Below, in pieces: positions 11,975 to 23,112 of a DNA stretch of 64,000 bases (within the stretch, counting starts at the first letter, position 1; each line of letters opens with the position of its first letter). This DNA is from Plantago major. Lineage: Eukaryota; Streptophyta; Magnoliopsida; Lamiales; Plantaginaceae. The notes beneath the pieces are model-generated. The model worked only from the letters and a program-made list of their open reading frames with translations, searched no databases and had not been told where the DNA came from. Made by a program: the position numbers and the translations under genes. The stretch lies in contig CM048840.1 in the NCBI GenBank assembly GCA_026545765.1, forward strand, positions 24,122,765 through 24,186,764. Direction: 5' to 3'.

Positions 11975-13139
11975 AATAGCAGTTTAAGTTCTCATTTCAA
12001 TGATGGAACCATCTGGACTAAACAGTCTTCCAGTTGGAATCCATTTTTGTATATATTTCTTAGGAACATGCTTTTGTCTAGTAGGAACATAAGGAGGAAT
12101 TCTATGTAAATGAGTAGCATTATCATTATTAAGAATTATTTTCCTTTTTGGCGTGTTCCTTGGTGCTCCTCGTGGTTCTTTCAGATACCTGTCAGATTGT
12201 TGAGTCTGCTTTTCAACGAACTTAGCTTTCCTTGCCAGATTTCTTCTAGCCCTGGCATTCAGAGTGGTCGTAGCCTGTTCTTTCTTCAACTTATGATGAT
12301 TGCTATGCGCAATCCTGGCTTTTATCCATCGTTCTTACTCTTGTTTGTACTCACGAGCAAGTTGTTTCCCGATGTCTTTATAGCCAATGCCATTTCGAGC
12401 ACCTGGTGCTATATGAGTTCTCTTCTCAGCAGCTTTGCTAGTCTCTGGAACGTCTTTCTTTTCAGAAAACGTGATATTGGAAAATTTGCCTGCTCCCGCA
12501 ATTTTTCCTTTCTGAGAGACATAGCACTGTGGGTGATTATACTTTTCAATGTTATGTTTCTTTACAGAAACCTTCTCCACAGTTTTCTTGGGGACTTGTT
12601 TTTTCCTCAAAAGTTTGGTCGCAACTTCCTTGCCTTTGTTAACAGCCTTAGCTTTTTTACCAATGCTATAGGTTGTTTGGGAACCATCTTGCTGAGCACT
12701 AACAAATGTTATTCTTTCATCACTCTTATTCAGAGTGGTAGAACTATGTGTTTGTGTGTCCAGCCCAAGTCCTCCCTATTCTGAAGGATCTCTTAAATAA
12801 GAGTGTACCTCAGTAAGAGTGTCACTAGCTTTGGCATAGGATTGAAAAGATAGTTCTTTCTTTTTGAGTTCCTCTTTTTCAGAAAGAAGATCTTTATATT
12901 CCTTTTGGAGTATATCCATTGCCTTTCTATGTGACTTCTCCTTCTCAGATCTCTATGCTTTGAGAAATGCATTTTCGGCATCCTTTTTCTCAGATATCTT
13001 GAGTAATTGTGAATTTTTCTTTTCAAGAGAATTCTTTTCTTCTTCAAGAATTTCGGCTCTAGCTCGGACCATTAGAAATTCTCTTTCGTAGAGATCAAGT
13101 TCTCTTCTAAGATATTCTAGATCTCTGATTCCTTCCTCA

Positions 13140-14513
13140 TCACTCTCATAGTTTATGAATTGAGAAATGTTGGTTACCTAGTCAGCCATTAGGCAAGGCT
13201 CAATGTTGGAGCATTCTGGATAAATCTTTTCAGCAACCCCACACAATTCCCTTTTCTTTTGACCAAAGTCAACCAATTCATGAGTGATGCCACATAACTC
13301 TGATGAAGGTAGTTTGGAGTCATCTGAGTCTTCTTCCTCAGATTCTGACTCAATATCAAGAGCATCCAATTGGATTTGAATCTTTTTACTTTCTTCAGTG
13401 AGCAAAGCTCTCTGACCTCTCTTGAAGTTTCTTCTATCTTTCTTGTCACCTGTCTTTAGCTTATTGAAAACAGGGCAGTCTCTTTTAAAATGACCAGGTT
13501 TCTGACTATAGAAACAGATATCGTTTCCGATTTCTGTTTCCTTAGTACTAGATGCTTGCTGAGCCGGCTTGTTCAGCGAGCTTGACAGCTACATATTTTT
13601 GTACTGGTGATAGTTTGAGCCTAGATGCTTTTTCAGCTTCTCTTTGGCTTTTCTTCTCTCAATCTCCCGACTGACATATTTTCTCATTTGCTTCACAGCA
13701 AGAGCATCTTCCTCAGTCATTTCTTTGGTATCCTTCTTTTCAGAAGTACCTTGTGTCACTAAAGAAACACTGTGAACTTTCTCAGCAATCACTTGTCCTC
13801 TCTGAGTAGTTTCATAGTTGACAGTAGCTAAGTGAGAAAAGAGTTCTACTGGAGTAATATTTGGCATTCCTTGGTTGAAATAAAAGTACTGAGTATGTTC
13901 CCAGTTTTGATTCAAGCTTCTCACAATAGTCTTAACATTTTCAGAGTTTGAGTATGTGTCACTTTCACCAAGTGCAACCATTTTACTCATCAGTGTTGAA
14001 AACCGGAAATCTAGTTCTTCAAGAGTCTCTGTGGGACCTTGTTTAAAGTTTTGGAATTTGAGCTTCAAAACTTCGAACTTATTTTCCTTTGTTTTCTCAG
14101 TCCCGGCACAGATTTTTCAATCAGTTGCCAGGCCATTTTCGCCGTTTTTGCACCTACAGTTTACACTGTATGTGCTCTGGAGTGGAACGTATGATGATAT
14201 TACGAGCTTGACCATCCAGTCAATTTCTCTTGGCATCTTCCGATGTCCAGAGCTCTCTGGGCTTTGGCTCATAAACAACTTGACCAGTAGGTCTTCCACT
14301 GGTTGATGCATCTGTCTGTGAGGAACCACCACTTGGTTCTCTGTCTCTACCATTAGAAACCTCTATGACCTGCTTGAGTTGTTGAATGACTATGGGGCCA
14401 TTCTTTATCACGTCGATCATTTCGTCACAGATATCTTCTAGGTGGAGCATCATGTTGTTCTTCCATTTCTCATAGTTCTCTGGCTTGAGAATTGGAGCGT
14501 CACTTAAAGACAT
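13140..14513 (-). other. copia gag region
   Basis: Fossil gag. It starts MSLSDAPILKPENYEKWKNN, the usual opening of copia gag (find the target, then fold the capsid), continues with FQNFKQGPTETLEELDFRFS and WEHTQYFYFNQGMPN, and has a CCHC-like nucleocapsid knuckle near 13440-13530 (KPGHFKRDCPVFNK). The primer site lies about 100 bp upstream. Confidence 0.9.
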
Positions 14514-14617
14514 CCTGCAGCTGTCACACTAAACAAACAAATCAAGTGTAGGTGAAAAGCAGTTAGTGGGCACTTATCTGGGATCTAGGCTCAGTGCCGA
14601 AGGCTTGGGAACCTCCT

Positions 14618-14629
14618 ACTCTGATACCA
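14618..14629 (-). other. copia primer binding site (initiator methionine tRNA)
   Basis: On the minus strand the bases read TGGTATCAGAGT, matching the 3' end complement of plant initiator methionine tRNA, two bases inside the 5' LTR. This fixes element orientation. Confidence 0.93.
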
Positions 14630-14631
14630 CT

Positions 14632-16265
14632 TATTGGTCCAGATAACGGCAAAGTAAAAGACTGGGGGGGGTGAATAGTCTTTTAAAACGTTTGTCGATA
14701 AAACAGTTTCTCAGATATGTGTGAAGATATCTGATACTTATAATCAGAGAGCGGAAGACTTTTCTGTGATAAGTGCACGTGCTCAGCAAGATATAATGTG
14801 TTTAAATACTTAGCAGGATAAAGAGAACGATAAGTAAATTGCTGAAAGTAAATAACACATCTTTTTATAGTGGTATCTGAAGGTGGCGTAATCCTTCAAC
14901 TAATCCACTTTGGCCTTTCTCAGACCTAGAATCCACTAAGACAGATAATTGAGTTCACCTTACAAATATTTTCTCTTGATTCCTAAATACACTAGGTTCT
15001 CAACCAAGTGTTCCCCCTGAGTTATTCACCGGCTCCCAGCCAGGTACTTCATATACTCAGAAACCTTTGAGTTGTTCCTTAGTTTCCCAAACTAAGTACT
15101 TCCTATGCTCAGTAACCTTGGAGTTATTCCTTAGTTTCCCAAACTAAGTACTTCCTGTACTCCACGCCGTGTATGGTGTTGGTTAAGAAGAGTTTGTCAG
15201 ATTGGTAGATTAATAACTTCTACAGTTATGTAATACTACCTTTTTGAACAAGAGTCACTTAACACACTTCACAATGTGTGGTGATATGTTCTTTACTGAC
15301 CCAAGTCTATGATAAATGTTCTAGAGAATGAATCTCAGATACTTGATCTTTTGATTCAACTCCTTCACAGATAGCAATGCTTGTTAAGGATCAGGACACT
15401 TAGAACTTTCTACTACTTAGAATTCAAGAGCTTAGTCGCAACTGTAAGCTAAAGAGTAAGTAGGCAGAAGGCTTGTATGCTTGAGAGAAAGATACCACTA
15501 GTTGTATTATCAGATAAGCTTGGTATTTTCAGTGTAAGTTCAAGGTGCATTTTCAAGCATTCTAAGTGTTGATATTTATAGTTGAATTTGAAGACGTTTG
15601 AATAGTATACGTTAGGCTCAATTTAAATTCAACCTATTGATATCTGAAAATAGTACTGCAGAAGACATTGTCTCTTTTCAGAGATTTCCTCTTTTGTTCA
15701 GATGTCTATGTCTGCGCATTTATTGCACTTGTACTATTTTTGTCCTACAGTGCCAACGGAACTATGCACGCTTTCTGAAGCATTGCATGTCCTTTTCAAG
15801 ATACTCTCACATCTCCAGATACTTTATCAAAGCATTGTTTCCTGGAAACCAAGTTTGTCCAAGGTATCTGAGTGTAGGTATTTGTGGGCACTTTTCCTCG
15901 TTCAGAAACCCTGTGTTCTCAGATATCTTTTGCAAAACTTGTTTGTTGAAAAACACTTGTTTCTTCAAGATATCTGGACATAGGTATCTGATGAGACCTA
16001 TTTCCTTCGTCTTCAGCAATCTTGTGCAGTCTTCAAATCTTCAAATTTGTTGAACTCTTCTGTCGGATGCCTTTTTCTTGGTATTCTTTAGAGATATAAA
16101 AATTACATTCAGATACCTAACATCCTATACAAGATTTGCTAGACTAACATACTTAGTGATTTTTCTCTTTTACAGTGTTCAAGTGAACCAAGAGTACTAA
16201 GCACCTTTCTAAGCTAAGATAAGTTATTAGGTTGCTGATTAAAATCTAAACAGATATTCCTAACA
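14632..16265 (-). repeat. copia 5' LTR
   Basis: Partner of 320-1957. It ends ATTCCTAACA on the plus strand and is followed by CATAG, the duplicated target. By eye about 3% of bases differ from the other LTR. The promoter of the element should lie here, but I cannot point to a secure TATA box. Confidence 0.93.
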
Positions 16266-16934
16266 CATAGTAAAACATTTATGGGTACACATACTTGATT
16301 CTTTTCGAATAGATAATTATACCAAGTCCCATTGCTTGATATAATAAACATAAGTATTTGTCAAATCATAAAACATACATAAATATATATATGATAACAA
16401 TAAAATAGAAGCAAGAGTGTCAAGAGTTCCCCTTACCTCGAAGACGACACGAAACTGAGCTTAACCTAGTCAAACCACAAAAGCTCCTCTAACTTGCACC
16501 TCGAACTCTCGAAAATAACCACTACAATGTAAGAACCCAAATCCGAAACGAAATTGTAAATAAATCAAAACTAGGGCAAATGATGGTAGACTGACCTACG
16601 ATGATGATTTGGAAACATTCCTTTATATATATACAATAACGATCTGCATGTTTTCATGCAAGACCGAATCAAAAGATGAAGGATACAACTAGCAAAACAG
16701 GAGATTAAAAAGCTCACCTAAAATTGATGGAATCAGTCGGCATAAAGAATGAGAAGAAAGTCACGGTTGCTTTATTAATCGAGAAGGGTTTTGGACTCAT
16801 AAAGTACTAAATAGGTATGGGCTCGGGCCAAAAATATGAAAATCAATTTAAAAGTGTTATTAAGCCCAGTTCACTATAAATATTAAAATAAAACTATAAA
16901 ATACAATTAAAATAAAAAATTATGGGTTCTTACA
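16266..16934 (-). mobile_element. Ty3/gypsy LTR, proximal part (Tekay/Del-like)
   Basis: On the minus strand the sequence starts TGTAAGAACCCATAATTTT at 16934, a start typical of plant gypsy chromovirus LTRs, exactly where Athila gag text stops. It continues leftward through 16266, is cut by the copia element, and goes on at 1-319. Either a solo LTR or the 5' LTR of an element lying left of the window. The other copy of its target duplication (GTTGA, 16935-16939) would be outside the window. A second TGTAAGAACCC occurs inverted at 16528. Confidence 0.6.
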
Positions 16935-17359
16935 GTTGATTTCCCTCTTGGGATATTAGTTCGGAAATAGGGGTTTTCTTTCCTCTTGTTTCTTCTGAAA
17001 TTCTCCATTTGGTTCTTTTCCCCGTAGAGGTACTTGCACAATCTCATGGAGTCATCTTCTATATGCATTACAACAAAAAGTAGATATAGAGACACTTAAT
17101 TTGGGACACTTAAAAATAAAGGTCTCTATAATAAAAATTTAGAGACACTTAATGACAATTGATCAATTTTCCACCAATTGGGACATTTATCGCTAAAATA
17201 GTTTTGGCGGAATGACTCCCGCATTTTTCTTTTACTTTGGCGGAAGAAAAACCTAAAATCCCAAAATCAAAATTATGTACTCATCGCTCTCACTCTCATA
17301 CTGGAATCCGCCTTCAACTTCATCCCTCCCACCTCGATCTCGCCTCTCAACCTGAATCG

Positions 17360-17510
17360 CTCCCACACCATCGACCGTCACCATCGCCTATCACCGTCGC
17401 TCCCACACCATCGCCCATCACCGTCGCTCTCAACCCATTCGCCTCCCACACCATCGCCCATCACCGTCGCTCTCAGCCCATTCGCTTCCCACACCATCGC
17501 TCTTCCCAAT
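17360..17510. repeat. imperfect tandem repeat, unit about 43 bp
   Basis: The phrase CCATCGCCCATCACCGTCGC recurs near 17409, 17453 and, diverged, 17378, each followed by a CTCCCAC or CTCTCA word. It lies in the 5' leader of the CACTA element. The 146-residue open frame across it lacks an ATG where the frame opens and has a composition dictated by the repeat, so I treat it as untranslated leader. Confidence 0.75.
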
Positions 17511-18471
17511 CGATTAGGCACTCACAATCATCGCTCATCATCAGCCTCCCACACATCATCGATCTCAGATCCCATCGATTAGGCGCTGCTCGACTTCGCT
17601 CCTCTGATCCATCACTCCTCCAGTTCTTGTCAGATCTCACGCTCTGCTCCTCCTCCTCCATTGGGGCTAGTTTTTGAAGATTTTGGTATGCTCTAATCTC
17701 TTCTTCTCTAATTGCGCGCATATATTGTATATGCTTGTCTGAGTGGCTTCTTACGTTTTGCTTTCTCAATCAAATTGACAGGACCTTTCTCATTTTCTTT
17801 ACTGTGTGAATTCTGAGATCGATCGGGTATGTGAACACCTGTGTTTTCCTTATATATGAGTTCAATGTCCTGTGAATTGGGAAAAATCTTGAAGTTTTTA
17901 TCCGTACATTTTTTCTTCTATTTGCCTGTCCTTTTTCCCCTTTATTTCTAAAACCTGGAATAGGTGGAAAGTGAAATTGATATATTAGAAGGGTGCTAGA
18001 TGTTAAGTTTAGTTCAGTTTTCTAGTTGTTGTTACAGTAGAAGTAAGTCTGATTTATGTTCATTCTTATGGCAGTGTGAACTTTAATGATCAACTACTTT
18101 TCTGACGTTGTTGATATTTCAAACTGCTCCTGCCTTCCTTATTAGAAACTAATAAAAAGAAATGAGAAATCGTTGTCAAAAGGTTTATTTGTGTATATAG
18201 CGTAATATAGCTGAGAGTTCTATTGTTTAATAAGTAGCTTGCATTTGAGGTTTTGATTTTCCTGATTAAAGTATATTTGTGCTTGTAGTGCTTGTGCACG
18301 AAACTGCAATTCAAAATTTAAACCTTACCGTATTGTTTGCTCTGCACTATCTTCGTTCAATATTATTGATTATTTTTCTACCGTGCATAATATTTCTCAT
18401 TTTATATTTTGCTCTGCTATGCTTCTAACATCTCTAGGCGAGTACATGCTAAGCCAAATTAAATTTTTTGT

Positions 18472-19156
18472 TTGAAAAGTCATGATAACCACATCCTAAT
18501 CCAACAATTACTTCCAATTGCTATCCGCAAAGTTTTACTGAAGAATGTTAGAGGTCCATCGGTAAGACTTTGTCGGTTTTTTAGGGATCTTTGTGCTAAT
18601 TAAGTACTTAACCCTAGTGATCTGGTTCGAATGGAGAAAGAGATTGCAGTAGTACTGTGTGACTTGGAGAAAATATTTTCTCCATCTTTCTTTGACATCA
18701 TGATTCATCTTCCTATTCATTTAGCTTATGAGGCTCAAATTGTCGGGCCAGTGCAATATCATTGGATGTATCCAATCGAAAGGTATTATACTTTTTATTA
18801 GAGTACCATAATAATTTAATCATCACATTTACGACTTCATTGAAATTTATGCTCATATATAATGGACTCATAGGTACTTGTCCACGTTGAAGTCTTATGT
18901 GCGAAATAGAAGTCGCCCTGAAGGTTCCATTGCCGAGGCATACTTGCTAGACGAATCATTAACGTTTTGTTCTAGGTACTTGGATGATGTCGAGACTAAG
19001 TTCAACAAAGTGGGTAGGAATGATGATGATGGTGGTGAAGAATCAAATGAGTTTCCTATATTTTCCAAACAAGGTCGACATATTGGGAAGGAATCATTTG
19101 TAGTTCTTGATCATGAGAAGATAAAAAAGGCACACCAATATGCCTTATTCAATTGA
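18472..19156 (+). pseudogene. TNP2-type CACTA transposase, DUF4218 region (two exons)
   Basis: Exon one (18472-18780) reads SHDNHILIQQLLPIAI, VRLCRFFRDL, FSPSFFDIMIHLPIHLAYEA and GPVQYHWMYPIER, the DUF4218 pattern of plant CACTA TnpD transposase. A GT at 18781 and an AG at 18872-18873 bound a 93-bp intron. Exon two (18874-19156) continues YLSTLKSYVRNRSRPEGSIA and LTFCSRYLDDVETKFN and ends with a stop at 19154-19156. An in-frame TAA at 18601-18603 breaks exon one. The catalytic Transposase_21 core expected upstream is absent. A remnant, confidently of this family. Confidence 0.88.
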
Positions 19157-19258
19157 AGTGCTGTTGAAACTTTCATAAGGTAATTGTTTCTCTATATGAC
19201 TATCATTCAATTATTCTCCAAAATAGAATATTCTTATCATTTGGGTTGAATCTTATAG

Positions 19259-19640
19259 TAAGCATAAGGTTCTAGTGACAAGGCAAAATTCTCGACTTGG
19301 TAAAAAGGATATTGAGCGGATTCACAGTGAAACATTTGCAGATTGGTTCTCTAACCATGTAAGTCGGTATAATATTTACTATTAGTTACCCTTGCTACTT
19401 CCCACTTTTGATAAACTTGTTTACCTGATTTCCCTTGCTTTGTATTTACAATAGGTTGAAGCATTACATCTTTCCGGGGAAGAAGTGCATGAGGAACTTA
19501 GGGCTTTAGCTCGAGGTCCGAATCCCTCAGGAAAGTGATATAGGGGGTTTATTATCAATGGCTTCCGGTTTCATGTTAAAGCATATGAATCCCGAAGAAG
19601 AACCCAAAATAGTGGCCTAGTCATCAGTGCAGAAAATGAG
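19259..19640 (+). pseudogene. TNP2-type transposase, C-terminal linker exons
   Basis: Two further exon-like pieces. 19259-19358 encodes VTRQNSRLGKKDIERIHSET and FADWFSNH and stops at a GT; 19455-19640 starts after an AG and encodes EALHLSGEEVHEELRALARG, then FIINGFRFHVKAYESRRRTQ NSGL, the phrase that normally precedes DUF4216. A stop interrupts 19455-19640 near 19540. DUF4216 itself is not found afterwards; a different domain follows about 1.4 kb on. The piece at 19729-19840 may be one more exon but is not recognised. Confidence 0.78.
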
Positions 19641-21085
19641 GTGAGCTGCTTTCTACTTGTTGATGTTCATCCTTATTCGAACATATTTTTGGAAGGTAAC
19701 CATTCTATTGATGTTTTTCTTGTATAGGTGGACATTGTTATGGAGAAGAGGCATCCTAGTAAATGTTTAAGGTGTCAAGTGCCTAACCAAAGCAACTCAA
19801 TCTCAAGTTCCTTGAACGGCGTAAATGAAAGCATAGGTTGTGTTCTCTTCAATCATCATAGTGATAAATAATAATGTTAATTAAATAATAATGTTACTTT
19901 TCTTAACTGCTGTTATTATCAGATTGCTGATTAATTAGTATAAAGATCGAAAATGAAATAGTATCATGCTGCAACTATGATGTTGGTGTAGATTATTTTG
20001 GGAAAAAAGGACAGCTTTATACAGATTTATACATTTGTATTGTATGCATGCCAATATATATGTTCAATTCGTAAGGATTATAAGCTATAATTGGTAATTT
20101 AGTTCTTATATACTGCATTTTTGGACTTGTATATACTGCCCAAAAAAATGACTAATTTGCATTACGAATTTCTCTAACTTAGAGTGAAGATTAAAGGTCT
20201 TTTTTAGTATATATATATACTTAATTGTTTGGTGAAAAAGTGTCTTTTGTGCATGATCGGTCTTACTTTTGATAATGGGCATGTGATGTTTTAGATGTCG
20301 CTAAAGGCAAAGCTTACTCAAGGACTACTCGAGCAACTAAGAAAGTGCTTAGTGACATAACAAAACAAAAGAACTCCAATGATGCAACACCTGACATATG
20401 TGAGTAATTAAAGACTTATATTAGATGAAATCTTTATGAATATCACTTTGTCCATGATAATCAATCGTAACATGCCTGTGTGCTTTTTGCAGATGAAACT
20501 GAGATAGCTGAGATCTTGGCTCGATCAATGAATATTCGAGCAAAAATGACTACAAGTTCGAAGAGTGCTAATAATATTACCAATGATCGGCGAGAGTAAT
20601 TATTTATGCATAACTTTAACTTGAAATTATCTCAACTTGCATCTTTATTATCAATGTTGATGTAGCTTTAATCCAAGCTAACTCAAAAAATACTCAAGCA
20701 AGTTCCTAAATGAATAGCGCAAGGTGGAATAGTCCTACAGATGTTATGACACAGCCAAGTTAGTAATTACCACGCCATATCTTGTTCATCAATTTGATGC
20801 TACAATTTTTTATATAAAAGTACTCACATTAGCATATTCTTATTATAGATGATGATTCTGCAATCCAAGCTAATGTTGTGAACACTCATGATTCTCAAGC
20901 TAACTCACCGAAAACTCGAGCAAGTTCCCAAGCGCTCCATGCAAAGAGGAAGAGACTTACCAATGCTACAAATATGCCAGGTTTATGTTGCTTTCCACAT
21001 ACACACAGCTAATTCGAACATATATCATCTACTATAAACAAGTAAATACACTTCAGAAGCAATGTATAAGAAGAATATGCATTCC

Positions 21086-21320
21086 AAATAGTATATATTT
21101 GGAATTGAAAAGTCTTGCTAATATAAATGAAACTGTTGCAATTGGCAATGTCAAAGCGATGGGTGGAGTTATATTTAATGGAAGAGATCTTGGGCCTGGA
21201 ATATGTGAAGTGGTTCAAACTCGAGTGAAACATGAAGAGATGCTTATTTACCCTTATGAACATATTGAAACAATTGGCGAGTCAATTGGAGCACCAGTAG
21301 CTTGGCCTTTATCCTTGGTA
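21086..21320 (+). pseudogene. DUF8039-like domain of a CACTA accessory protein
   Basis: The frame reads SIYLELKSLANINETVAIGN, GGVIFNGRDLGPGICEVVQT, EEMLIYPYEHIETIGESIGA and ends PVAWPLSLV. The order (repeat of VA.G, a short hydrophobic strand, an LP/LIYP region, TIG.....VAWP..LV) matches the domain often labelled DUF8039 at the C-terminus of plant CACTA-associated proteins; I name it from memory. Short exon-like fragments at 20290-20400, 20493-20600 and 20850-20980 with S, T and K-rich text may be upstream exons of the same gene. Confidence 0.6.
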
Positions 21321-22648
21321 CTTTTCTCCATCTACTACTCCTTTTTCTTGATTGATTTTCATAAGAGAGCTTATAGTAGATATGATGGGTTACAATTGTT
21401 TCTGGTATGATGTTTGGTTCCTGGTGGTGGTAATGATTGAGAATTTGTTTTCTGATACTCTGGTGATGCGTTATTGTGTGTTGTATTCTTGATATTAGAG
21501 TTGTGTTTTCTCATGTAACTATAGCAATGTTGGTTTTGGTCATATTCATTGGTTTGCTGTGTATCAACTTTGAACTCTTTCTTTTTTTTCCTTATTGATG
21601 ATCTAGATTTTCTTGTGGTAATATGATTTTATTTATGTTTAGGATACATTAGTCTAATATTTTGCTTTCCTTCATTATTGCTAAGTGCCCAACTAATTTC
21701 CTCTTTGGTGTGATAAGAATGCATGGATTGACCATTAGGATAATTAATAGATGTTTTTAGTCAATGCTAATGCTGGAAGCTAAAAGGTGTAAAAATCTTC
21801 TCCATTTAGTGTAAAGTTCGTTGTGTATGTAAAGTTGATGGTGTACTCATATCTTTTACTTTCTCTTTTGTCTTTTATTTGTGTATCGATAGTTGACATG
21901 AAAATATGAAAGGGTAAAAGCAAAACTAAGTAGCACACGCAATGTGTTTTTTACTGAACTGAGATAAAGTCAATTTGGGAATTATTTTGGTTTATCATGT
22001 GGCATTGTCGTCTAAGAACTGAACTTATTATTATCATTTTGGAAGGTCTGAAGTATGTTCTTTCTTTTTGGCTTTGATAACTGATTGAGTAATACTATAT
22101 AATAAAGTTTTCTCAACAATATATGCAGGTTGTGTTGGTAGAAGATGATTGATTGTTCAGAGATCAAAATCAAGGATGCTTATCATTTGTGAACTCACTT
22201 TCATTGGTGTTATACTTTCCATTTCATTTTAAAATGTGACTGGACTTTTTGTTATATATTTTCTCATTCAGACTTCATGTTAGTCAATTATTAACTTTTT
22301 AAGTTTATTTCAACATTGAAATTCTGGTTATGGAATTCTGATTTCTATGTAGAAGTTCGTTTCGAATATTTGAAATTGAAGTTATGAATTTTATGTATTG
22401 ACTTAACTTTTGATGTGTTATTGCTAATTTTTCTTTCATTTGGCCTAATTGTATTATATTATATGTTAGACTTCAATGTTCTTAGTAACATGGGAGTCAA
22501 TATTGTTGAAATGTAGTGGTGAAAAGTGAAGAATTTGTATTTGTCCATCAATACTAAAGTTTTGATATAGTAATTATTACACAAGTAAGTGACTCGATAC
22601 ATCTCTTTGGGGACACAAGAAAGTGCATCTATATTTTTATTTTTGGGA

Positions 22649-22819
22649 ATAAAAGCGTCTCAATATTGCTCAATAAATGTCTCATGTAGTGTCCCAATAT
22701 AGAAATTATGAGACACATGTAAGTGTTGCGATGAAATAAAAGCGTCTCAATATTGCTCAATAAATGTCTCATGTAGTGTCCCAATATAGAAATTATGAGA
22801 CACATGTAAGTGTTGCGAT
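22649..22819. repeat. 84-bp direct duplication in the 3' subterminal region
   Basis: 22649-22732 and 22736-22819 are virtually identical, each starting ATAAAAGCGTCTCAATATTG and ending GTGTTGCGAT. Each carries several GTCTC/GAGAC words, so the duplication adds subterminal binding motifs to the 3' end of the CACTA element. Confidence 0.95.
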
Positions 22820-23112
22820 ATTCATTTAGAGGCACAAATAAGTGTACATAAAAAGGTTAATTACATAATTCAAATCCATGTACAAGGCGATTATATGTGC
22901 CTCAACAGCTAGTTACAAGGCATATATAAGTGTCTCGAAAGCTAATGATATAGAGGCGCTTAATAAAGTGTCCCGAACTCTATTGGGACCCCTTATCTTG
23001 AGTCCCTTGTGGAGACGCTTATGGAAGTGTCTCAAAATATAAAAGAGTCTCGATATGGTACATATCGGGACACTTTCCAGTGTCTGGAATTTCCTTTTTT
23101 GTTGTAGTGATG

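Larger units (their letters stand above)
320..16265 (-). mobile_element. Ty1/copia LTR retrotransposon, Sirevirus-like, about 15.9 kb with a large 3' region
   Basis: This is a structurally complete fossil copia element read on the minus strand. In transcription order the parts are: 5' LTR 14632-16265, methionine-type primer site 14618-14629, gag 13140-14513, protease/integrase region 10772-11974, reverse transcriptase 9336-10106, RNase H 8847-9320, a long non-pol region 1973-7651, polypurine tract, and 3' LTR 320-1957. A 5-bp duplication CATAG flanks it (315-319, 16266-16270). The reading frames are broken in many places, about ten or more, so it looks dead although both ends are present. By eye the LTRs differ at about 3% of sites, suggesting insertion roughly 1 to 2.5 million years ago at usual plant rates (inference). 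It lies inside a gypsy LTR and is therefore younger than it. Confidence 0.93.
17066..23109 (+). mobile_element. CACTA (En/Spm) DNA transposon with TnpD remnant, 6.0 kb
   Basis: Ends are CATTACAACAAAAAGTAG on the left and, in reverse complement, CACTACAACAAAAAAGG on the right: about 14 bp of inverted repeat with one difference at position 3. The 3-bp duplication ATG flanks it (17063-17065, 23110-23112). Subterminal repeats are of the type GAGACACTT / AAGTGTCTC, dense at 17085-17165 and 22600-23090. Inside are pieces of the C-terminal half of TNP2-type transposase (18472-19156, 19259-19640) and a DUF8039-like domain (21086-21316). The catalytic N-terminal part of the transposase is missing, so the element needs help in trans if it moves at all. 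Confidence 0.93.

Noticed and set aside
11002-12784. Plus-strand open frames opposite copia integrase and gag
   Set aside because: Antisense shadows of the minus-strand element with no family resemblance.
16528-16934. 407-bp element with 12-bp inverted ends TGTAAGAACCCA
   Set aside because: No target duplication, and the sequence continues naturally on both sides as one gypsy LTR; the inner copy is likely a chance or LTR-internal repeat.
17237-17677. 146-residue proline/serine/histidine-rich frame
   Set aside because: Opens without ATG, follows a tandem repeat and sits in the CACTA leader; codon pattern reflects the repeat.
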